From positions 61,059 to 125,058 of the forward strand of contig JAFDYN010000004.1 of the NCBI GenBank assembly GCA_018267385.1: a stretch of DNA of 64,000 nucleotides, in the 5' to 3' direction. The translations under genes were made by a program, and so were the position numbers. Of this stretch, positions 1 through 10,043 are shown piece by piece. The notes under the pieces were generated by a model, which ran no database searches, was not told the origin of the DNA, and saw nothing but the letters and a program-made list of their open reading frames with translations. How positions within the stretch are numbered: position 1 is the first letter of the stretch; each line of letters starts with the position of its first letter. This DNA is from Bacteroidota bacterium (lineage in GTDB: Bacteria; Bacteroidota; Bacteroidia; Chitinophagales; LD1).

Positions 1-1
1 T

Positions 2-1145
2 TCAGGTAATGATGGCGTGACAGGTCCGACAGGCGCAAATGGAAATGATGGAGCTACAGGCGCTACTGGAGCAAACGGTAACGATGGTGCAACCGGTGCA
101 ACGGGTGCGAACGGAAATGATGGAGCAACAGGTCCAACCGGTGCGAATGGTAATAATGGCGTAACTGGGCCAACTGGTCCTACTGGTGCCGATGGTACCA
201 ACGGTTCCAATGGAGCTACCGGTGCAACGGGATCTAATGGTAATGATGGCGCTACAGGTCCAACTGGTCCTACCGGTGCTGATGGTACCAACGGTACCAA
301 TGGTTCTAACGGAGCTACAGGCGCTACCGGTGCAACGGGTGCGAATGGAAATGATGGCGCAACTGGTCCTACAGGTCCTACAGGTCCTACCGGTGCTGAT
401 GGTACCAATGGTTCCAATGGAGCTACCGGTGCTACTGGTAATGATGGTGCAACCGGCCCAACTGGTCCGACTGGAGCCAATGGTACCAACGGTTCTAATG
501 GAGCTACCGGTGCTACTGGTGTAACAGGTGCCAATGGGAATGATGGCGCTACAGGTGCAACCGGTGCAACTGGATCTAATGGTAACGACGGAGCTACAGG
601 CCCAACAGGTCCGACTGGTGCAGATGGTGCCAATGGTTCTAATGGCGCTACGGGTGCAACCGGTGCAACTGGATCTAATGGTAACGATGGTGCAACCGGG
701 CCAACTGGTCCTACAGGTGCTGCTGGTACCAATGGTTCAAATGGAGCTACGGGTGCAACCGGTGCAACTGGATCTAATGGCAACGACGGAGCAACAGGCC
801 CAACAGGTCCGACTGGTGCAGATGGTGTGACTGGTCCTACGGGAGCAAGCGGTAATGCCGGCGCAACTGGCCCAACTGGTCCGACTGGAGCCAATGGTAC
901 CAATGGTTCTAATGGCGCTACAGGTCCTACCGGTGCGAATGGCAATGACGGTTCTAATGGTGCTACAGGTGCAACTGGATCTAATGGTAATGATGGTGCA
1001 ACCGGGCCAACAGGTCCTACAGGCGCCGATGGTACCAACGGTTCTAATGGTGCTACAGGTGCTGACGGCGCGACAGGTCCAACAGGTGCTAATGGTAATG
1101 ATGGCGCTACAGGTCCGACAGGTCCATCAGGTCCATCAGGTCCGG
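2..1145 (+). repeat. Collagen-like Gly-X-Y coding repeat
   Basis: About 380 uninterrupted Gly-X-Y triplets, arranged in higher-order units of roughly 30 residues (about 90 bp) such as [19 protein letters not shown]. No Lys, Arg, Glu or His occurs in this stretch; Asp is the only charged residue, and Thr dominates the Y position as in BclA-type bacterial collagens. The array continues off the left edge. Confidence 0.9.
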
Positions 1146-4100
1146 ACGATCAGACGCTGTCTATCAGCGGTGATACTTTGAGTATCTCAAATGGCAACTC
1201 TGTTTCATTGAGTGGCATCAAGGGCTGGCAGCTGACCGGCAATAGCGGTACTACAGTCGGCACTAACTTTATCGGTACCACTGATGCGCAACCGCTGGAG
1301 ATAAAGGTGAATAACCAGATGGCCGGTTACCTTGATTATAACGGCAATATCAATACAACCTGGGGATATCAGGCGCTGAATAGCAACACCACTGGTGGTG
1401 CAAACACGGCGATAGGCTACCAGTCTATGCAGGCCAATACTACCGGAAGTGTCAATACTGCAGTGGGAAATTTTGCTATGCTCAGCAATACATCCGGCGG
1501 ATCCAATGTGGCTATGGGTATGAATGCGCTGAAGTATAATACGACGGGAAGTTATAATACAGCGATAGCCGCCGGTGCTCTGAATAACAATGGTACCGGT
1601 AGTAGTAACACAGCTATCGGCTATGTAGCCCTGAATCAGAATACCACCGGATCTAATAACACCGCCGCAGGCCAGCAATCACTTTACTCAAATACATTGG
1701 GGACGGACAACGCAGCTTTTGGCTATCTGGCACTGCAGTCCAATACTACTGCAGGAAACAATACGGCCATAGGCGATGGTGCCCTCAGTACTCAGTCATA
1801 CAACAATGGCGGCGCTACCTGGAATAGTGACAACACGGCTGTGGGCTATCAGTCGCTCAAAGCCAACCAACCCACCTCTGCCAGTACAGGATATCAAAAT
1901 ACAGCAGTGGGTAGTAGGGCGCTAGCGAGCAATACTACAGGCTATGCCAATACCGCTATGGGCTATCAATCTATGAATGCGAATACTACCGGTGTCAATA
2001 ATACGGCACTCGGATGGCGCGCCCTGGCCAATAATAGTACGGCCAATGGAAATACTGCCGTAGGCTTCTGGTCTCTTGTCACTAACTCTACCGGCGCCTA
2101 TAATACCTCTATAGGTCTGGATGCCTTGCAGAACAATACCACTGGTGGCTATAACGTGGCTCTGGGTGCATGGGCACTCAATAGTAATACGACTGCCAAT
2201 AATAACATTGGTATCGGCTTTGAGGCGCTCAAGCTCATTACTAATACAAACAACTCCACTGCTATAGGTTATCAGTCGATGAGGTATTCTACGGTATCCG
2301 GTACGGCGTATGGTTTCCAGTCATTGTTTAACAATACTACAGGTACTACTAACACTGCCATAGGCTATCAGGCACTTTATAAAGATTCTATAGGTGCCGG
2401 CAATGTGGCCCTGGGCTATCAGGCCGGATATAATGAAACAGGCAACAACAAACTTTACATAGATAACAGCAATACTGTTACACCGCTTGTATATGGCGAC
2501 TTTGCTAATGATCACCTGACCGTGAATGATAGCCTGACCAGCAAATACCTGCAGATGACCAATGGTGCTGCCAGCGGATATATTTTGCAGAGCGACGCGA
2601 GTGGCAACGGTACGTGGGTAAGCCCATCTGCGATCACAAACAACACTGATTCGCAAAACCTCTATCTCAGCGGTACGGATCTATCCATTGGTGGGGGTAA
2701 TACGGTCTCGCTCAGCGGCCTGACCGGATGGAGCCTGACAGGCAATAGCGGAACCACTGTCGGCACCAACTTCCTCGGTACGACAGATGCGCAGGCTTTG
2801 GAATTTAAAGTGAACAACAACAAGGCCGGCTATATTGATTATACCTCACCTAACAATACTTCTCTGGGTTATCAGGCAGCAAATGTCGTCACGACCGGTA
2901 CCGGCAATGCAGCCCTGGGCTACCAGGCGCTGGCCAATGCCACGACCGGTGGCGCTAATACTGCTATAGGCTATCAGGCGCTGAGAAGTAATACTACAAG
3001 TGGGAATGGTACAGCGGTTGGCTATCAGGCCCTGGCAAACTCTACAGCAGGTGGCACAGCGGTGGGTTTCTGGGCGCTGACCAGCAATACTACCGGTGGC
3101 AGTAATACAGCAGTAGGCAGTAACGCTTTGCAAAATAACACTACGGGTGGCAGTAACGTGGCTATCGGTCAGCAAGCCCTTGTCACAAATACCATTGGAG
3201 GCAATAATACCGGTGTGGGCTACCGCACATTGCAAAACCTCACTTCAGGCGGATATAATACGGCGCTCGGTGTGCAGGCCCTCCAAAATATGACCATAGG
3301 TGCAGATAACGTAGCAGTGGGAAATTCTGCGCTGATAAGTATGACAACCTCCTCTCAGCTCACTGCTGTCGGGGCACACGCCATGAATAACACAACTACA
3401 GGTACTGCAAATACAGCGGTTGGCTATTCTGCAATGTCTAGCAATACGACCGGTAGTGACAATACCGCGATCGGCCATACTGCGCTGGTAAACAACACTA
3501 CGGCGAGTTACAACACTGTGGTGGGCTGGGGAGCCATGTATTACAATACTATCGGAAACAATAATGTCGCCATGGGCCATTATGCTTTGCGCAATGATAC
3601 GACGGGTAGCGGCAACGTGGCCATAGGACCCAATGCTCTGGGCAATAACTATAGCGGTAATCATAATACCGCTATAGGAAATGCAGTCGGATCCAATGCT
3701 ACCGGTGACAACAATGTTTTTATAGGCTACCAGGCGGCGCAAAATGAAACGGGAAGCAATAAACTCTACATAGCCAATACCAATACGACTACTCCGCTCG
3801 TTTATGGTGATTTCACAAATAAACACATAACGATAAATGACAGTCTGACCAGCAAATATCTGCAGATGACCAATGGAGCGACAGCTGGCTATATTCTCCA
3901 GAGCGATGCTAGTGGTAACGGTACATGGGTAAACCCGTCTACACTATCTACAGCGACTGTAAGCAATACGATCAGTGGCAACACGATAAGCACCACGGTG
4001 AATGGCACTACGGGCACGGCAGTCACAGTGCCTAATATTTATACGGCTGACGGGACACTGACAGGAGTGCGCACCGTCACGATGGGTGCAAATGATCTCA

Positions 4101-6577
4101 CTTTCAGTGCTACCTCCGGCAACTTCTCGTATAGCCCATCAGGAAATGGTAATGCCTCAATGGGCAAAAACCTGACCGTATCCGGCGCTAATGATCTCGT
4201 GTCAGGTAGTACCAATACGGTAAGTAGCAACTACTCTATAGTATCTGGTGACAACAACTCCATCACCTCGGGCAACAGTGATGCGATATTTGGTTCATAC
4301 AACACTGCCTCCGCCGATCATATAGCCACATTTGGCGATCACAATATCGCCACTGCACCTAATGCTATCGTGGGAGGATATCTGGATACGGTGTCGGGAT
4401 GGAGATCTTTTGCCATAGGCTTTTCCAATAACCTGAGCGGTTCATACAGCACTGTGTCAGGTCGTTCAAACTCTGTAGGGGGGTCCTATACAGCAGTATC
4501 AGGAAATGCCAACACTGTTTCTGCCGGCTATGCGCTGGTCAGCGGCAATGGTAATAACGTTTCGGGCAATTACTCAGTGGTGTTTAATAACTCTAACTCG
4601 AATACCTCAGGTGCTACCACATCTATCACCGGAGGCTACCAGTCTCAGACTCAGTCTAACCTGGGCCTGGCCATAGGCTGGGGAGATACTACATCCGGTG
4701 TATCTGCCGAGGCCATGGGCCGGGGCAACTATGCACGCTCTTATGGCGAAATGGCAGTTGGTACTTTTGCTACAGATTATACGGCTACAGGTACTGGCAG
4801 CTTTAACAGTGCGGACAGGGCATTCGTGGTGGGCAATGGTACTGCGACCAACTCACGTGCAGATGCCTTTACCGTGATGAAGAGCGGTAACGTGGGTGTA
4901 GGTGTGAGCGCACCTGCCAGTAAACTGGAGGTGAATGGCAATACGAAAACTACAAACCTGCAGATGACGTCAGGTGCGGCCAATGGCTACATTCTGCAAA
5001 GTGACGCCAGCGGCAATGGTAGCTGGGTAGCACCTTCTACAGTATTTGCCAATACGGACTCGCAGCAACTGTACCTGAGCGGCACCAATCTCTCCATAGG
5101 TGGAGGCAATACTGTATCACTCAGTGGCCTGACCGGATGGAGCCTGACGGGTAATAGTGGGACCACTCCAGGTACAAACTTTTTAGGTACTACAAATGCG
5201 ACGGACTTGGTCATAAAGACAAATAATAGTGAAGCTATGCGTGTATCGGCTAACGGATATGTAGGGATGGGTACCACCGCGCCAAATTATCAACTGGAGG
5301 TTGCTACCGGCACGGGCGACTATACTACAGCGGTATCAATATTGCCATCTACCAGTGCCAGCAGCAAGCGGGCCGCGATCAAACTGGACGACTGGTACGT
5401 GCTGCAGGACGTATTTGGTTCAAATTACAAAAACTTCAGCATATACCAGGCTAGTAGCAATGCGCAGCGTATCACCATAGACACTAACGGCTACGTGGGT
5501 ATAGGCACGAATGGCCCTGCCGCCAAACTAGATGTAAACGGTAAGGCAAAGACCATTAATTTCCAGATGACCTCTGGAGCGACCAATGGCTATATCCTGC
5601 AAAGTGATGCGAGTGGCAATGGTACCTGGGTCAATCCTACATCGCTAGCTCCCACTGTGACCGCTGGTACAGGTCTCAGCTATAGCGGTACTACTCTGAA
5701 TAGCGTGTGGACCCAATCGGGCAATAATATCTATAATAATAACTCTGGCTTCGTAGGTATCGGTACGACCTCTCCGGGTGTACCGGTAGATGTACAGGCT
5801 ACGCAAAACACGAATGAGGGCAGCTACTACTACCTGAGCTCAGGTGGTACAGGTAGCTCCTCCTGCGCGAGCTGCGGTGTGAGCATCAGGGCCAGTGGCC
5901 GTATCATGGCTACTGAGTTTAATGCCACATCGGACCGCCGTATCAAGACTGAGATACAGCCTGTGGCCTCCGCCTCTGCGCTGTCTATAGCAGATGCACT
6001 CCCTGTAGTGCACTACGAGTATATAGACAAAGCAGCCAAGGGCAATGGCAGCAAGACGGGATTCATAGCGCAGGAAGTAGAGAAGGCTATCCCATCAGCG
6101 GTGAAGCTATCTTCAGACTACATCCCTAGCGTATTTGCTGCATCTGCGTCGGTAAAGACAGAGGCAGGCAAACTCACAGTAACGATGGCCAAAGCACATG
6201 GACTCAATACCGGTGATGAAATCAAACTGCTGGATGCAAGCAACAAGGCATACGAAGTGAAAGTATCTGCGGTGAGCGGTGCAGAGAGCTTTGTAGTAGA
6301 AGGATGGACCGGTGGTGAGCATCAGGCACTCTTCGTCTATGGCAAAAAGGTAAATGACCTGCATGCGGTAGACTTTGACCAGCTCACTGCAGTAGCTATA
6401 GGAGCAGTACAGGAGCTCAATAAGAAAACGCAGGCGCTTGAAAAGGAAAACGAAGCGCTGAAGTCTGCTAACGAGAAGCTGCAATCATCCAGCACGGAGC
6501 AGCAGAAAATGATGCAGACCATGAAGGCTCAGATAGATGCTATCAACGAACGACTAAATATTACTACCACCAGGTAA
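2..6577 (+). CDS. Giant surface fibre: collagen-like stalk, YadA-like head, S74 intramolecular chaperone (5' truncated)
   Basis: The reading frame is open from base 2, so the N-terminus and any signal peptide lie outside the window. Residue numbers count from base 17. Residues 1-375 are Gly-X-Y triplets, mostly G-A-T, G-P-T and G-x-N. Residues 376-1950 carry three related head cassettes ([17 protein letters not shown] type) followed by 17-residue NTAIGYQ-type or 14-residue VSG-type repeats resembling trimeric YadA-like heads. Four copies of a [12 protein letters not shown] linker separate the blocks. The C-terminus is a Peptidase_S74 (endosialidase chaperone) domain with SDRRIK; Ser1972 and Lys1977 keep the dyad spacing of that family. 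A coiled coil fills about 2127-2180. S74 domains trimerise beta-rich fibres and then cut themselves off. No T9SS sorting domain is present. By architecture this is a trimeric adhesin or tail-fibre-like surface fibre; its export route and ligand are unknown. Confidence 0.85.
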   Translation, partial: SGNDGVTGPTGANGNDGATGATGANGNDGATGATGANGNDGATGPTGANGNNGVTGPTGPTGADGTNGSNGATGATGSNGNDGATGPTGPTGADGTNGTNGSNGATGATGATGANGNDGATGPTGPTGPTGADGTNGSNGATGATGNDGATGPTGPTGANGTNGSNGATGATGVTGANGNDGATGATGATGSNGNDGATGPTGPTGADGANGSNGATGATGATGSNGNDGATGPTGPTGAAGTNGSNGATGATGATGSNGNDGATGPTGPTGADGVTGPTGASGNAGATGPTGPTGANGTNGSNGATGPTGANGNDGSNGATGATGSNGNDGATGPTGPTGADGTNGSNGATGADGATGPTGANGNDGATGPTGPSGPSGPDDQTLSISGDTLSISNGNSVSLSGIKGWQLTGNSGTTVGTNFIGTTDAQPLEIKVNNQMAGYLDYNGNINTTWGYQALNSNTTGGANTAIGYQSMQANTTGSVNTAVGNFAMLSNTSGGSNVAMGMNALKYNTTGSYNTAIAAGALNNNGTGSSNTAIGYVALNQNTTGSNNTAAGQQSLYSNTLGTDNAAFGYLALQSNTTAGNNTAIGDGALSTQSYNNGGATWNSDNTAVGYQSLKANQPTSASTGYQNTAVGSRALASNTTGYANTAMGYQSMNANTTGVNNTALGWRALANNSTANGNTAVGFWSLVTNSTGAYNTSIGLDALQNNTTGGYNVALGAWALNSNTTANNNIGIGFEALKLITNTNNSTAIGYQSMRYSTVSGTAYGFQSLFNNTTGTTNTAIGYQALYKDSIGAGNVALGYQAGYNETGNNKLYIDNSNTVTPLVYGDFANDHLTVNDSLTSKYLQMTNGAASGYILQSDASGNGTWVSPSAITNNTDSQNLYLSGTDLSIGGGNTVSLSGLTGWSLTGNSGTTVGTNFLGTTDAQALEFKVNNNKAGYIDYTSPNNTSLGYQAANVVTTGTGNAALGYQALANATTGGANTAIGYQALRSNTTSGNGTAVGYQALANSTAGGTAVGFWALTSNTTGGSNTAVGSNALQNNTTGGSNVAIGQQALVTNTIGGNNTGVGYRTLQNLTSGGYNTALGVQALQNMTIGADNVAVGNSALISMTTSSQLTAVGAHAMNNTTTGTANTAVGYSAMSSNTTGSDNTAIGHTALVNNTTASYNTVVGWGAMYYNTIGNNNVAMGHYALRNDTTGSGNVAIGPNALGNNYSGNHNTAIGNAVGSNATGDNNVFIGYQAAQNETGSNKLYIANTNTTTPLVYGDFTNKHITINDSLTSKYLQMTNGATAGYILQSDASGNGTWVNPSTLSTATVSNTISGNTISTTVNGTTGTAVTVPNIYTADGTLTGVRTVTMGANDLTFSATSGNFSYSPSGNGNASMGKNLTVSGANDLVSGSTNTVSSNYSIVSGDNNSITSGNSDAIFGSYNTASADHIATFGDHNIATAPNAIVGGYLDTVSGWRSFAIGFSNNLSGSYSTVSGRSNSVGGSYTAVSGNANTVSAGYALVSGNGNNVSGNYSVVFNNSNSNTSGATTSITGGYQSQTQSNLGLAIGWGDTTSGVSAEAMGRGNYARSYGEMAVGTFATDYTATGTGSFNSADRAFVVGNGTATNSRADAFTVMKSGNVGVGVSAPASKLEVNGNTKTTNLQMTSGAANGYILQSDASGNGSWVAPSTVFANTDSQQLYLSGTNLSIGGGNTVSLSGLTGWSLTGNSGTTPGTNFLGTTNATDLVIKTNNSEAMRVSANGYVGMGTTAPNYQLEVATGTGDYTTAVSILPSTSASSKRAAIKLDDWYVLQDVFGSNYKNFSIYQASSNAQRITIDTNGYVGIGTNGPAAKLDVNGKAKTINFQMTSGATNGYILQSDASGNGTWVNPTSLAPTVTAGTGLSYSGTTLNSVWTQSGNNIYNNNSGFVGIGTTSPGVPVDVQATQNTNEGSYYYLSSGGTGSSSCASCGVSIRASGRIMATEFNATSDRRIKTEIQPVASASALSIADALPVVHYEYIDKAAKGNGSKTGFIAQEVEKAIPSAVKLSSDYIPSVFAASASVKTEAGKLTVTMAKAHGLNTGDEIKLLDASNKAYEVKVSAVSGAESFVVEGWTGGEHQALFVYGKKVNDLHAVDFDQLTAVAIGAVQELNKKTQALEKENEALKSANEKLQSSSTEQQKMMQTMKAQIDAINERLNITTTR
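1375..2435 (+). repeat. Head block 1: 17-residue (51 bp) NTAIGYQ-type repeats
   Basis: Imperfect 51-bp units encode N-T-A-[IV]-G-Y-x-[AS]-[LM]-x-x-N-T-T-G-x-x. The regular period and the conserved A-[IV]-G core suggest a left-handed beta-roll like that of YadA heads. The block ends at the linker near 2548-2625. Confidence 0.8.
2860..3750 (+). repeat. Head block 2: second array of 17-residue repeats
   Basis: Same repeat class as block 1, after a second copy of the [17 protein letters not shown] cassette (about 2648-2800). Repeat units are diverged from each other, so this looks like old expansion rather than recent slippage. Confidence 0.75.
4190..4700 (+). repeat. Head block 3: VSG/N-type repeats of about 14 residues
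   Basis: Units such as [24 protein letters not shown] and [12 protein letters not shown] repeat with a period of about 14 residues. This differs from the 17-residue blocks and is closer to the classical YadA/Hep_Hag head repeat. Confidence 0.7.
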
Positions 6578-6603
6578 AAGTTTCATAACGAGGGTTTACT
6601 TGA

Positions 6604-6639
6604 GGGCCGTCTCCTGGGTGGGGGGCGGCCCGTTTTTTT
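6604..6639 (+). terminator. Intrinsic terminator of the fibre gene
   Basis: GGGCCG (6604-6609) pairs with CGGCCC (6626-6631); the stem can extend inward using G-U pairs. Seven T residues follow (6633-6639). It lies 26 bp after the stop codon. Confidence 0.8.
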
Positions 6640-7315
6640 ATATGAAGGTCACCATATCTGACGGCAGGTGGCTGTAGTTATTGTAGTAGCTTAGTGTGGA
6701 GCGCTTGTCATTGAAGAGGAGCGAGGTGATAGATGTATTGACCACATGCTGATTGAGATCTGCCATGCGGATCTCAGGCATATCCAGCAGCATGGTCATG
6801 TATAGTGATATGACACCGCCCGAGGTCACTGCTACCACATGCTTATGCGCGTCTCGTCGCGCTGCGGCCATGATGTCACTCATCGTATCACGGACGCGCG
6901 AGCGAAAATCACGGAATGACTCGTGGTAAGACGTGTCACCCTCTTCCTGCATCCATTTGGACATGGCGGTGCGAAACTCCCTCTCCATAAATGCCCGCGG
7001 GTCGCTCTGCTCCATGATGATGGCAGTCATCCGCTCGCGGTCATGTATAGCGGGCTGATGTACGGCCAGTACATTCATATGGTCAAATTCATTGAGCCCG
7101 GCTGTCACTACCGGTTTTGCATCTGGGAAAGCGGTCATCGCCGTGTCCCGCTGGCGCTGCATCGTGCCATGCCACACAGACAGGTGGCTACGGATCTCGT
7201 CCGTAAAGTGATGGGGGATATAAGTAGACTGCATCACGCCAAGCTCAGAAAGCTTATCATAATCATCTGCTCCGAAGGAAGCCTGCCCGTGGCGTACGAG
7301 ATAGAGTTTTGCCAT
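6638..7315 (-). CDS. Histidine phosphatase family protein (phosphoglycerate mutase-like)
   Basis: 225 residues, the usual length for this superfamily. The N-terminal LVRHG motif (Arg8-His9-Gly10) supplies the phospho-accepting histidine, and GLNEFDHM provides the acidic residue region. The second catalytic histidine normally sits in a [ST]HGG motif near the C-terminal half; here the corresponding segment reads VTSGGVIS, with Ser in place of His. Such TSGG variants are, to my recollection, a recurring subfamily, so this need not mean inactivity. The substrate is unknown. The gene is convergent with the fibre gene and its promoter must lie in the short divergent gap 7316-7447. Confidence 0.85.
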   Translation of the reverse strand: MAKLYLVRHGQASFGADDYDKLSELGVMQSTYIPHHFTDEIRSHLSVWHGTMQRQRDTAMTAFPDAKPVVTAGLNEFDHMNVLAVHQPAIHDRERMTAIIMEQSDPRAFMEREFRTAMSKWMQEEGDTSYHESFRDFRSRVRDTMSDIMAAARRDAHKHVVAVTSGGVISLYMTMLLDMPEIRMADLNQHVVNTSITSLLFNDKRSTLSYYNNYSHLPSDMVTFI

Positions 7316-7393
7316 TGTCCTGGTTTTTTTCGCTATCGAATATATCCCTAAAACGGACGGTAAGCAATGCTGCGTTTTGTCCTTTCTGAGGGG

Positions 7394-7422
7394 TTTGTGA
7401 TCAGCGACTTTTGTATCACAAA
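7394..7422. promoter_or_regulatory. 8-bp inverted repeat in leader of the small T9SS cargo
   Basis: TTTGTGAT (7394-7401) and ATCACAAA (7415-7422) form a perfect inverted repeat with a 13-nt spacer, 26 bp before the chosen start at 7448. It could be an operator or an RNA hairpin. I cannot decide between these. Confidence 0.35.
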
Positions 7423-7447
7423 AAATTCATCACTTAAATCCAACATC

Positions 7448-8497
7448 ATGACACGCAAAATCTTTACTACACTGCTACTGTCCCTACTGGGTGTGGCTGC
7501 TGCTGAGGCACAGCCATCCATACCCGGCAGCGCCTTCCCGTCTGCCGGCGCTACTTTTCAGCTCACGCTGGCAGATACGACGGGCGTACAGGCAGGCTCA
7601 GGTGGACCAGCTACTACGTGGAATTTCAGTACGCTCACTGCCAACGGCACCTATCAGAATGATACATTCTTTACGCCATCTGCTACCAGATACGGAGCGC
7701 TGTTTCCCAATGCGGACATAGCCCTGCATGAGGTGAATCCAGGCACAAACTATTATGTCTACTATCAGAACGACGCTGCGAATGGTCTGTACAAGCGCAT
7801 AGCCAATGTACAGCCTGACACCGTGATATACTCTGATCCGGCCAATGAATTCCCGTATCCGCTGGCTTTCAATAATAACTATAATGATACCTACTATGCA
7901 CACTACCACTCCGGCAGCGGATTCTCTACTATGGCTGGCAATGTGACAGGGGTAGTGGATGGATATGGTACGCTGACCACACCTGCTGGTACCTTTTATA
8001 ATGTGGTGCGCCTGCATGCCCACCGTGTAGAGCATGATACCGTCACGGTGAGCGGCAATCCATTTCCTGTGCTGGCAGATTTTGAATACTATACCTGGTA
8101 TCAGGATAGCGCCTACTTTCCCATCATGCTGATAGGCACCACCAATGTAACCAGCAGCGTGATAAACCGCCATGCCAAAGTAATAGGCTACCGCGCAGGA
8201 TACAATATCGGCCCATCCGGTGTGAATGATGTAGCAAGCACTTCGGACCAGTTTATCATATATCCTAACCCTGCTACTCAGAAGGCCAACATCATCTTTG
8301 ATGCCGGCAAGGGAGGCAATACTGATCTCAGTATCTGCGATATGACTGGCCGCCTGGTACTACAGAGCCCTGTGACTACCGATGCCGGTGTACAAACCAT
8401 CAGTATCAATATTTCTACCCTGCCTGCCGGGCTCTACGAGATGAGAGTGCTCAACACCGCAGGTGTCAAATCGCAAAAGCTGGAGATAACCAGATAA
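7448..8497 (+). CDS. Secreted protein with T9SS type A sorting domain, function unknown
   Basis: I start the gene at the ATG at 7448 because it gives a clean Sec signal peptide (MTRKIF, hydrophobic core, AEAQ cleavage). The frame is open further upstream, but without signal-peptide character. The mature part (about residues 22-265) has no motif I recognise; it is rich in Tyr, Thr and Asn. The C-terminal 80 residues carry the type A T9SS sorting signature: a YPNP motif after a Ser/Asp-rich linker, then LSICDMTGR and a final LPAGLYEMRV-type strand. The protein is therefore expected to cross the outer membrane through the type IX system and be surface anchored or released. 349 residues. Confidence 0.85.
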   Translation: MTRKIFTTLLLSLLGVAAAEAQPSIPGSAFPSAGATFQLTLADTTGVQAGSGGPATTWNFSTLTANGTYQNDTFFTPSATRYGALFPNADIALHEVNPGTNYYVYYQNDAANGLYKRIANVQPDTVIYSDPANEFPYPLAFNNNYNDTYYAHYHSGSGFSTMAGNVTGVVDGYGTLTTPAGTFYNVVRLHAHRVEHDTVTVSGNPFPVLADFEYYTWYQDSAYFPIMLIGTTNVTSSVINRHAKVIGYRAGYNIGPSGVNDVASTSDQFIIYPNPATQKANIIFDAGKGGNTDLSICDMTGRLVLQSPVTTDAGVQTISINISTLPAGLYEMRVLNTAGVKSQKLEITR

Positions 8498-8519
8498 ATT
8501 TTAAGTGGTAGTTTTTTTG

Positions 8520-8554
8520 TAATGGGGGTGCTGTATGGCTCCCCCTTACGTTTT
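8520..8554. terminator. Weak terminator hairpin between convergent genes
   Basis: GGGGG (8524-8528) pairs with CCCCC (8541-8545), with flanking TAA/TTA pairs. A TTACGTTTT tail follows on the + strand. The U-tract is poor, so confidence is moderate. Confidence 0.45.
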
Positions 8555-9869
8555 AGAGGTGTGTCAATTTCTTGCCCTCGTCATCAGCATGGCTACTATG
8601 CTTGGCCTGTCCGATGCGCTGGGAGCCATAGATGCCTTTGTGGCCGGAGACGAGATAGGCAGTGACACTGGCCAGCGCTACATAGACGCCACAGTCTACG
8701 CCAAATAGCTCTATGGCCATAATGCTGCATGCCAGTGGCGTATTGGCTGCTCCGGCAAAAACCGCCACGAAGCCCATACCTGCCAATAATCCGACAGGTA
8801 GCGGCAGGATATAAGAGAGCGCATTGCCCAGCGTGGCACCGATAAAGAATAATGGAGTGACCTCACCACCTTTGAAAGCTGCGCCAAGAGTAACGGCGGT
8901 GAATAGAATTTTCAGTAAGAAATCATACGGTGGCAACTGCTCCTGAAAGGATGCGACTATAGTGGGTATACCCAGCCCGATATATTTAGTGGTACCTATC
9001 GCAAACACTGCAGCCGCGACGAGTGCTCCCCCTGCCACAGGACGCAGCGGAGCATAGGATATATATTTTTTGAAGAGGTTGCTAACGGTGTGTGCAGCCC
9101 CGCTAAAGGATATGGCGCAGAGGCCAAAGGCCAGGCCAGCAGCGATAGTATACAGCAGGTGCAGTGGAGAGAGCGCTGGTACTACCGGTATATAGTAATG
9201 CGTGTGCCCCACGCCCCACATACGGGTGGTATAATCTGCGATCATACCGGCGGCAAAGGACGGGAAGATGGCATCATATCGCAACCGGCCTATCAGGTAG
9301 ACCTCCAGTCCGAATATGGCGCCCGCGAGCGGTGTGCCAAATACGGAGCCAAAGCCTGCGCTGATGCCAGCTATAAGCAGGATCTTGCGGTCGGAGACAG
9401 AGAAGCGAAATATATGCGTAAGCTGGTCAGCTATAGAGCCGCCCATCTGTATAGCTGTACCCTCGCGCCCGGCAGATCCGCCAAAGAGATGTGTACTGAT
9501 AGTACCTATAAAAACCAGCGGTGCCATGCGCAGTGGGATGATATCACCGGGCTCGTGTATGGTGTCGAGCAGAAGGTTATTGCCAGACTCGACCCCGCGA
9601 CCGTAGTAGTGATACAGTGTGCCGATAGCCAGACCGGCCAGAGGCAGTAATGCAATGATCCAATGATGCGCTTCACGATAATCTGTAACCCACTGTAGCG
9701 ATGCAAGAAAGGCGGCGGAAGCACTACCTATCAGGAAACCGATAATGCCGCAGATAACGAGCCATTTGGCCAAATGGAAGAGAACGGGCAGGCGCGCATA
9801 TAGCGCTGATGATCTGGTAGCGCGTAACGCCTGCGTATATTGATCTTTGATCTGCTGGGTCAGGGACAT
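8553..9869 (-). CDS. CLC-family fluoride/proton antiporter (CLC-F type)
   Basis: 438-residue polytopic CLC transporter. The canonical chloride-binding GSGIP is replaced by ESGNNLLLD (residues 94-102). The gating-glutamate motif reads GREGT (134-138, Glu136) rather than GREGP, and GGEVTP stands for GxFxP. From established knowledge, the GNN and GREGT features mark the CLC-F clade, which exports fluoride instead of chloride. The leader carries a match to the fluoride riboswitch (9908-9961), which supports the assignment independently. Transport would be F-/H+ antiport across the inner membrane. It is a single-gene unit, convergent with the T9SS cargo gene downstream. Many databases would call this only a voltage-gated chloride channel. 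Confidence 0.87.
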   Translation of the reverse strand: MSLTQQIKDQYTQALRATRSSALYARLPVLFHLAKWLVICGIIGFLIGSASAAFLASLQWVTDYREAHHWIIALLPLAGLAIGTLYHYYGRGVESGNNLLLDTIHEPGDIIPLRMAPLVFIGTISTHLFGGSAGREGTAIQMGGSIADQLTHIFRFSVSDRKILLIAGISAGFGSVFGTPLAGAIFGLEVYLIGRLRYDAIFPSFAAGMIADYTTRMWGVGHTHYYIPVVPALSPLHLLYTIAAGLAFGLCAISFSGAAHTVSNLFKKYISYAPLRPVAGGALVAAAVFAIGTTKYIGLGIPTIVASFQEQLPPYDFLLKILFTAVTLGAAFKGGEVTPLFFIGATLGNALSYILPLPVGLLAGMGFVAVFAGAANTPLACSIMAIELFGVDCGVYVALASVTAYLVSGHKGIYGSQRIGQAKHSSHADDEGKKLTHL

Positions 9870-9907
9870 AGTATACCTAATAGTCTTGGTTTAATGATAA
9901 ACTTACT

Positions 9908-9961
9908 ATCAGGCGCCATCAGCTTTTTAGGGCGGTTCGATTAGGAAGACACCATTTCCTG
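9908..9961 (-). ncRNA. Fluoride riboswitch (crcB motif) aptamer
   Basis: Read on the minus strand, AGGAA and UUCCU pair around the 8-nt loop AUGGUGUC, the same geometry as AGGCG/CGCC around AUGGAGUU in the known Bacillus aptamer. Loop bases GGUGU can pair with GCGCC in the 3' segment GCUGAUGGCGCCU, forming the expected pseudoknot with two G-U pairs. AACCGC and GCUGAUG match conserved positions. The internal stem between them is short (GC/GC), the weakest part of the match. The aptamer ends 38 nt before the CLC-F start codon. I see no T-run after it, so translational control is more likely than termination. Confidence 0.85.
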
Positions 9962-10043
9962 TGCGATAAATATAAGGCGATTTTGGTCAATAGAGAAAAT
10001 AGGTGGCAATGTGATACGTCAGAGCTATTTGAAAATGCCTGAG

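Noticed and set aside
2..5000. CRISPR-like or tandem-repeat array in the fibre gene
   Set aside because: The 51-bp and 90-bp periods are codon-phased, vary from unit to unit, and translate without interruption into Gly-X-Y or NTAIGYQ repeats. There are no unique spacers and no cas genes.
9090..9650. Open frame of 186 codons on the + strand inside the CLC-F gene
   Set aside because: It lies antisense to a strongly supported transporter and encodes no recognisable motif.
6577..9869. Phage or mobile-element origin of the fibre gene
   Set aside because: S74 chaperones are common in phage tail fibres, but the visible neighbours are chromosomal housekeeping and T9SS genes, with no integrase, capsid or tail genes. 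The left flank is not visible, so this is not fully excluded.
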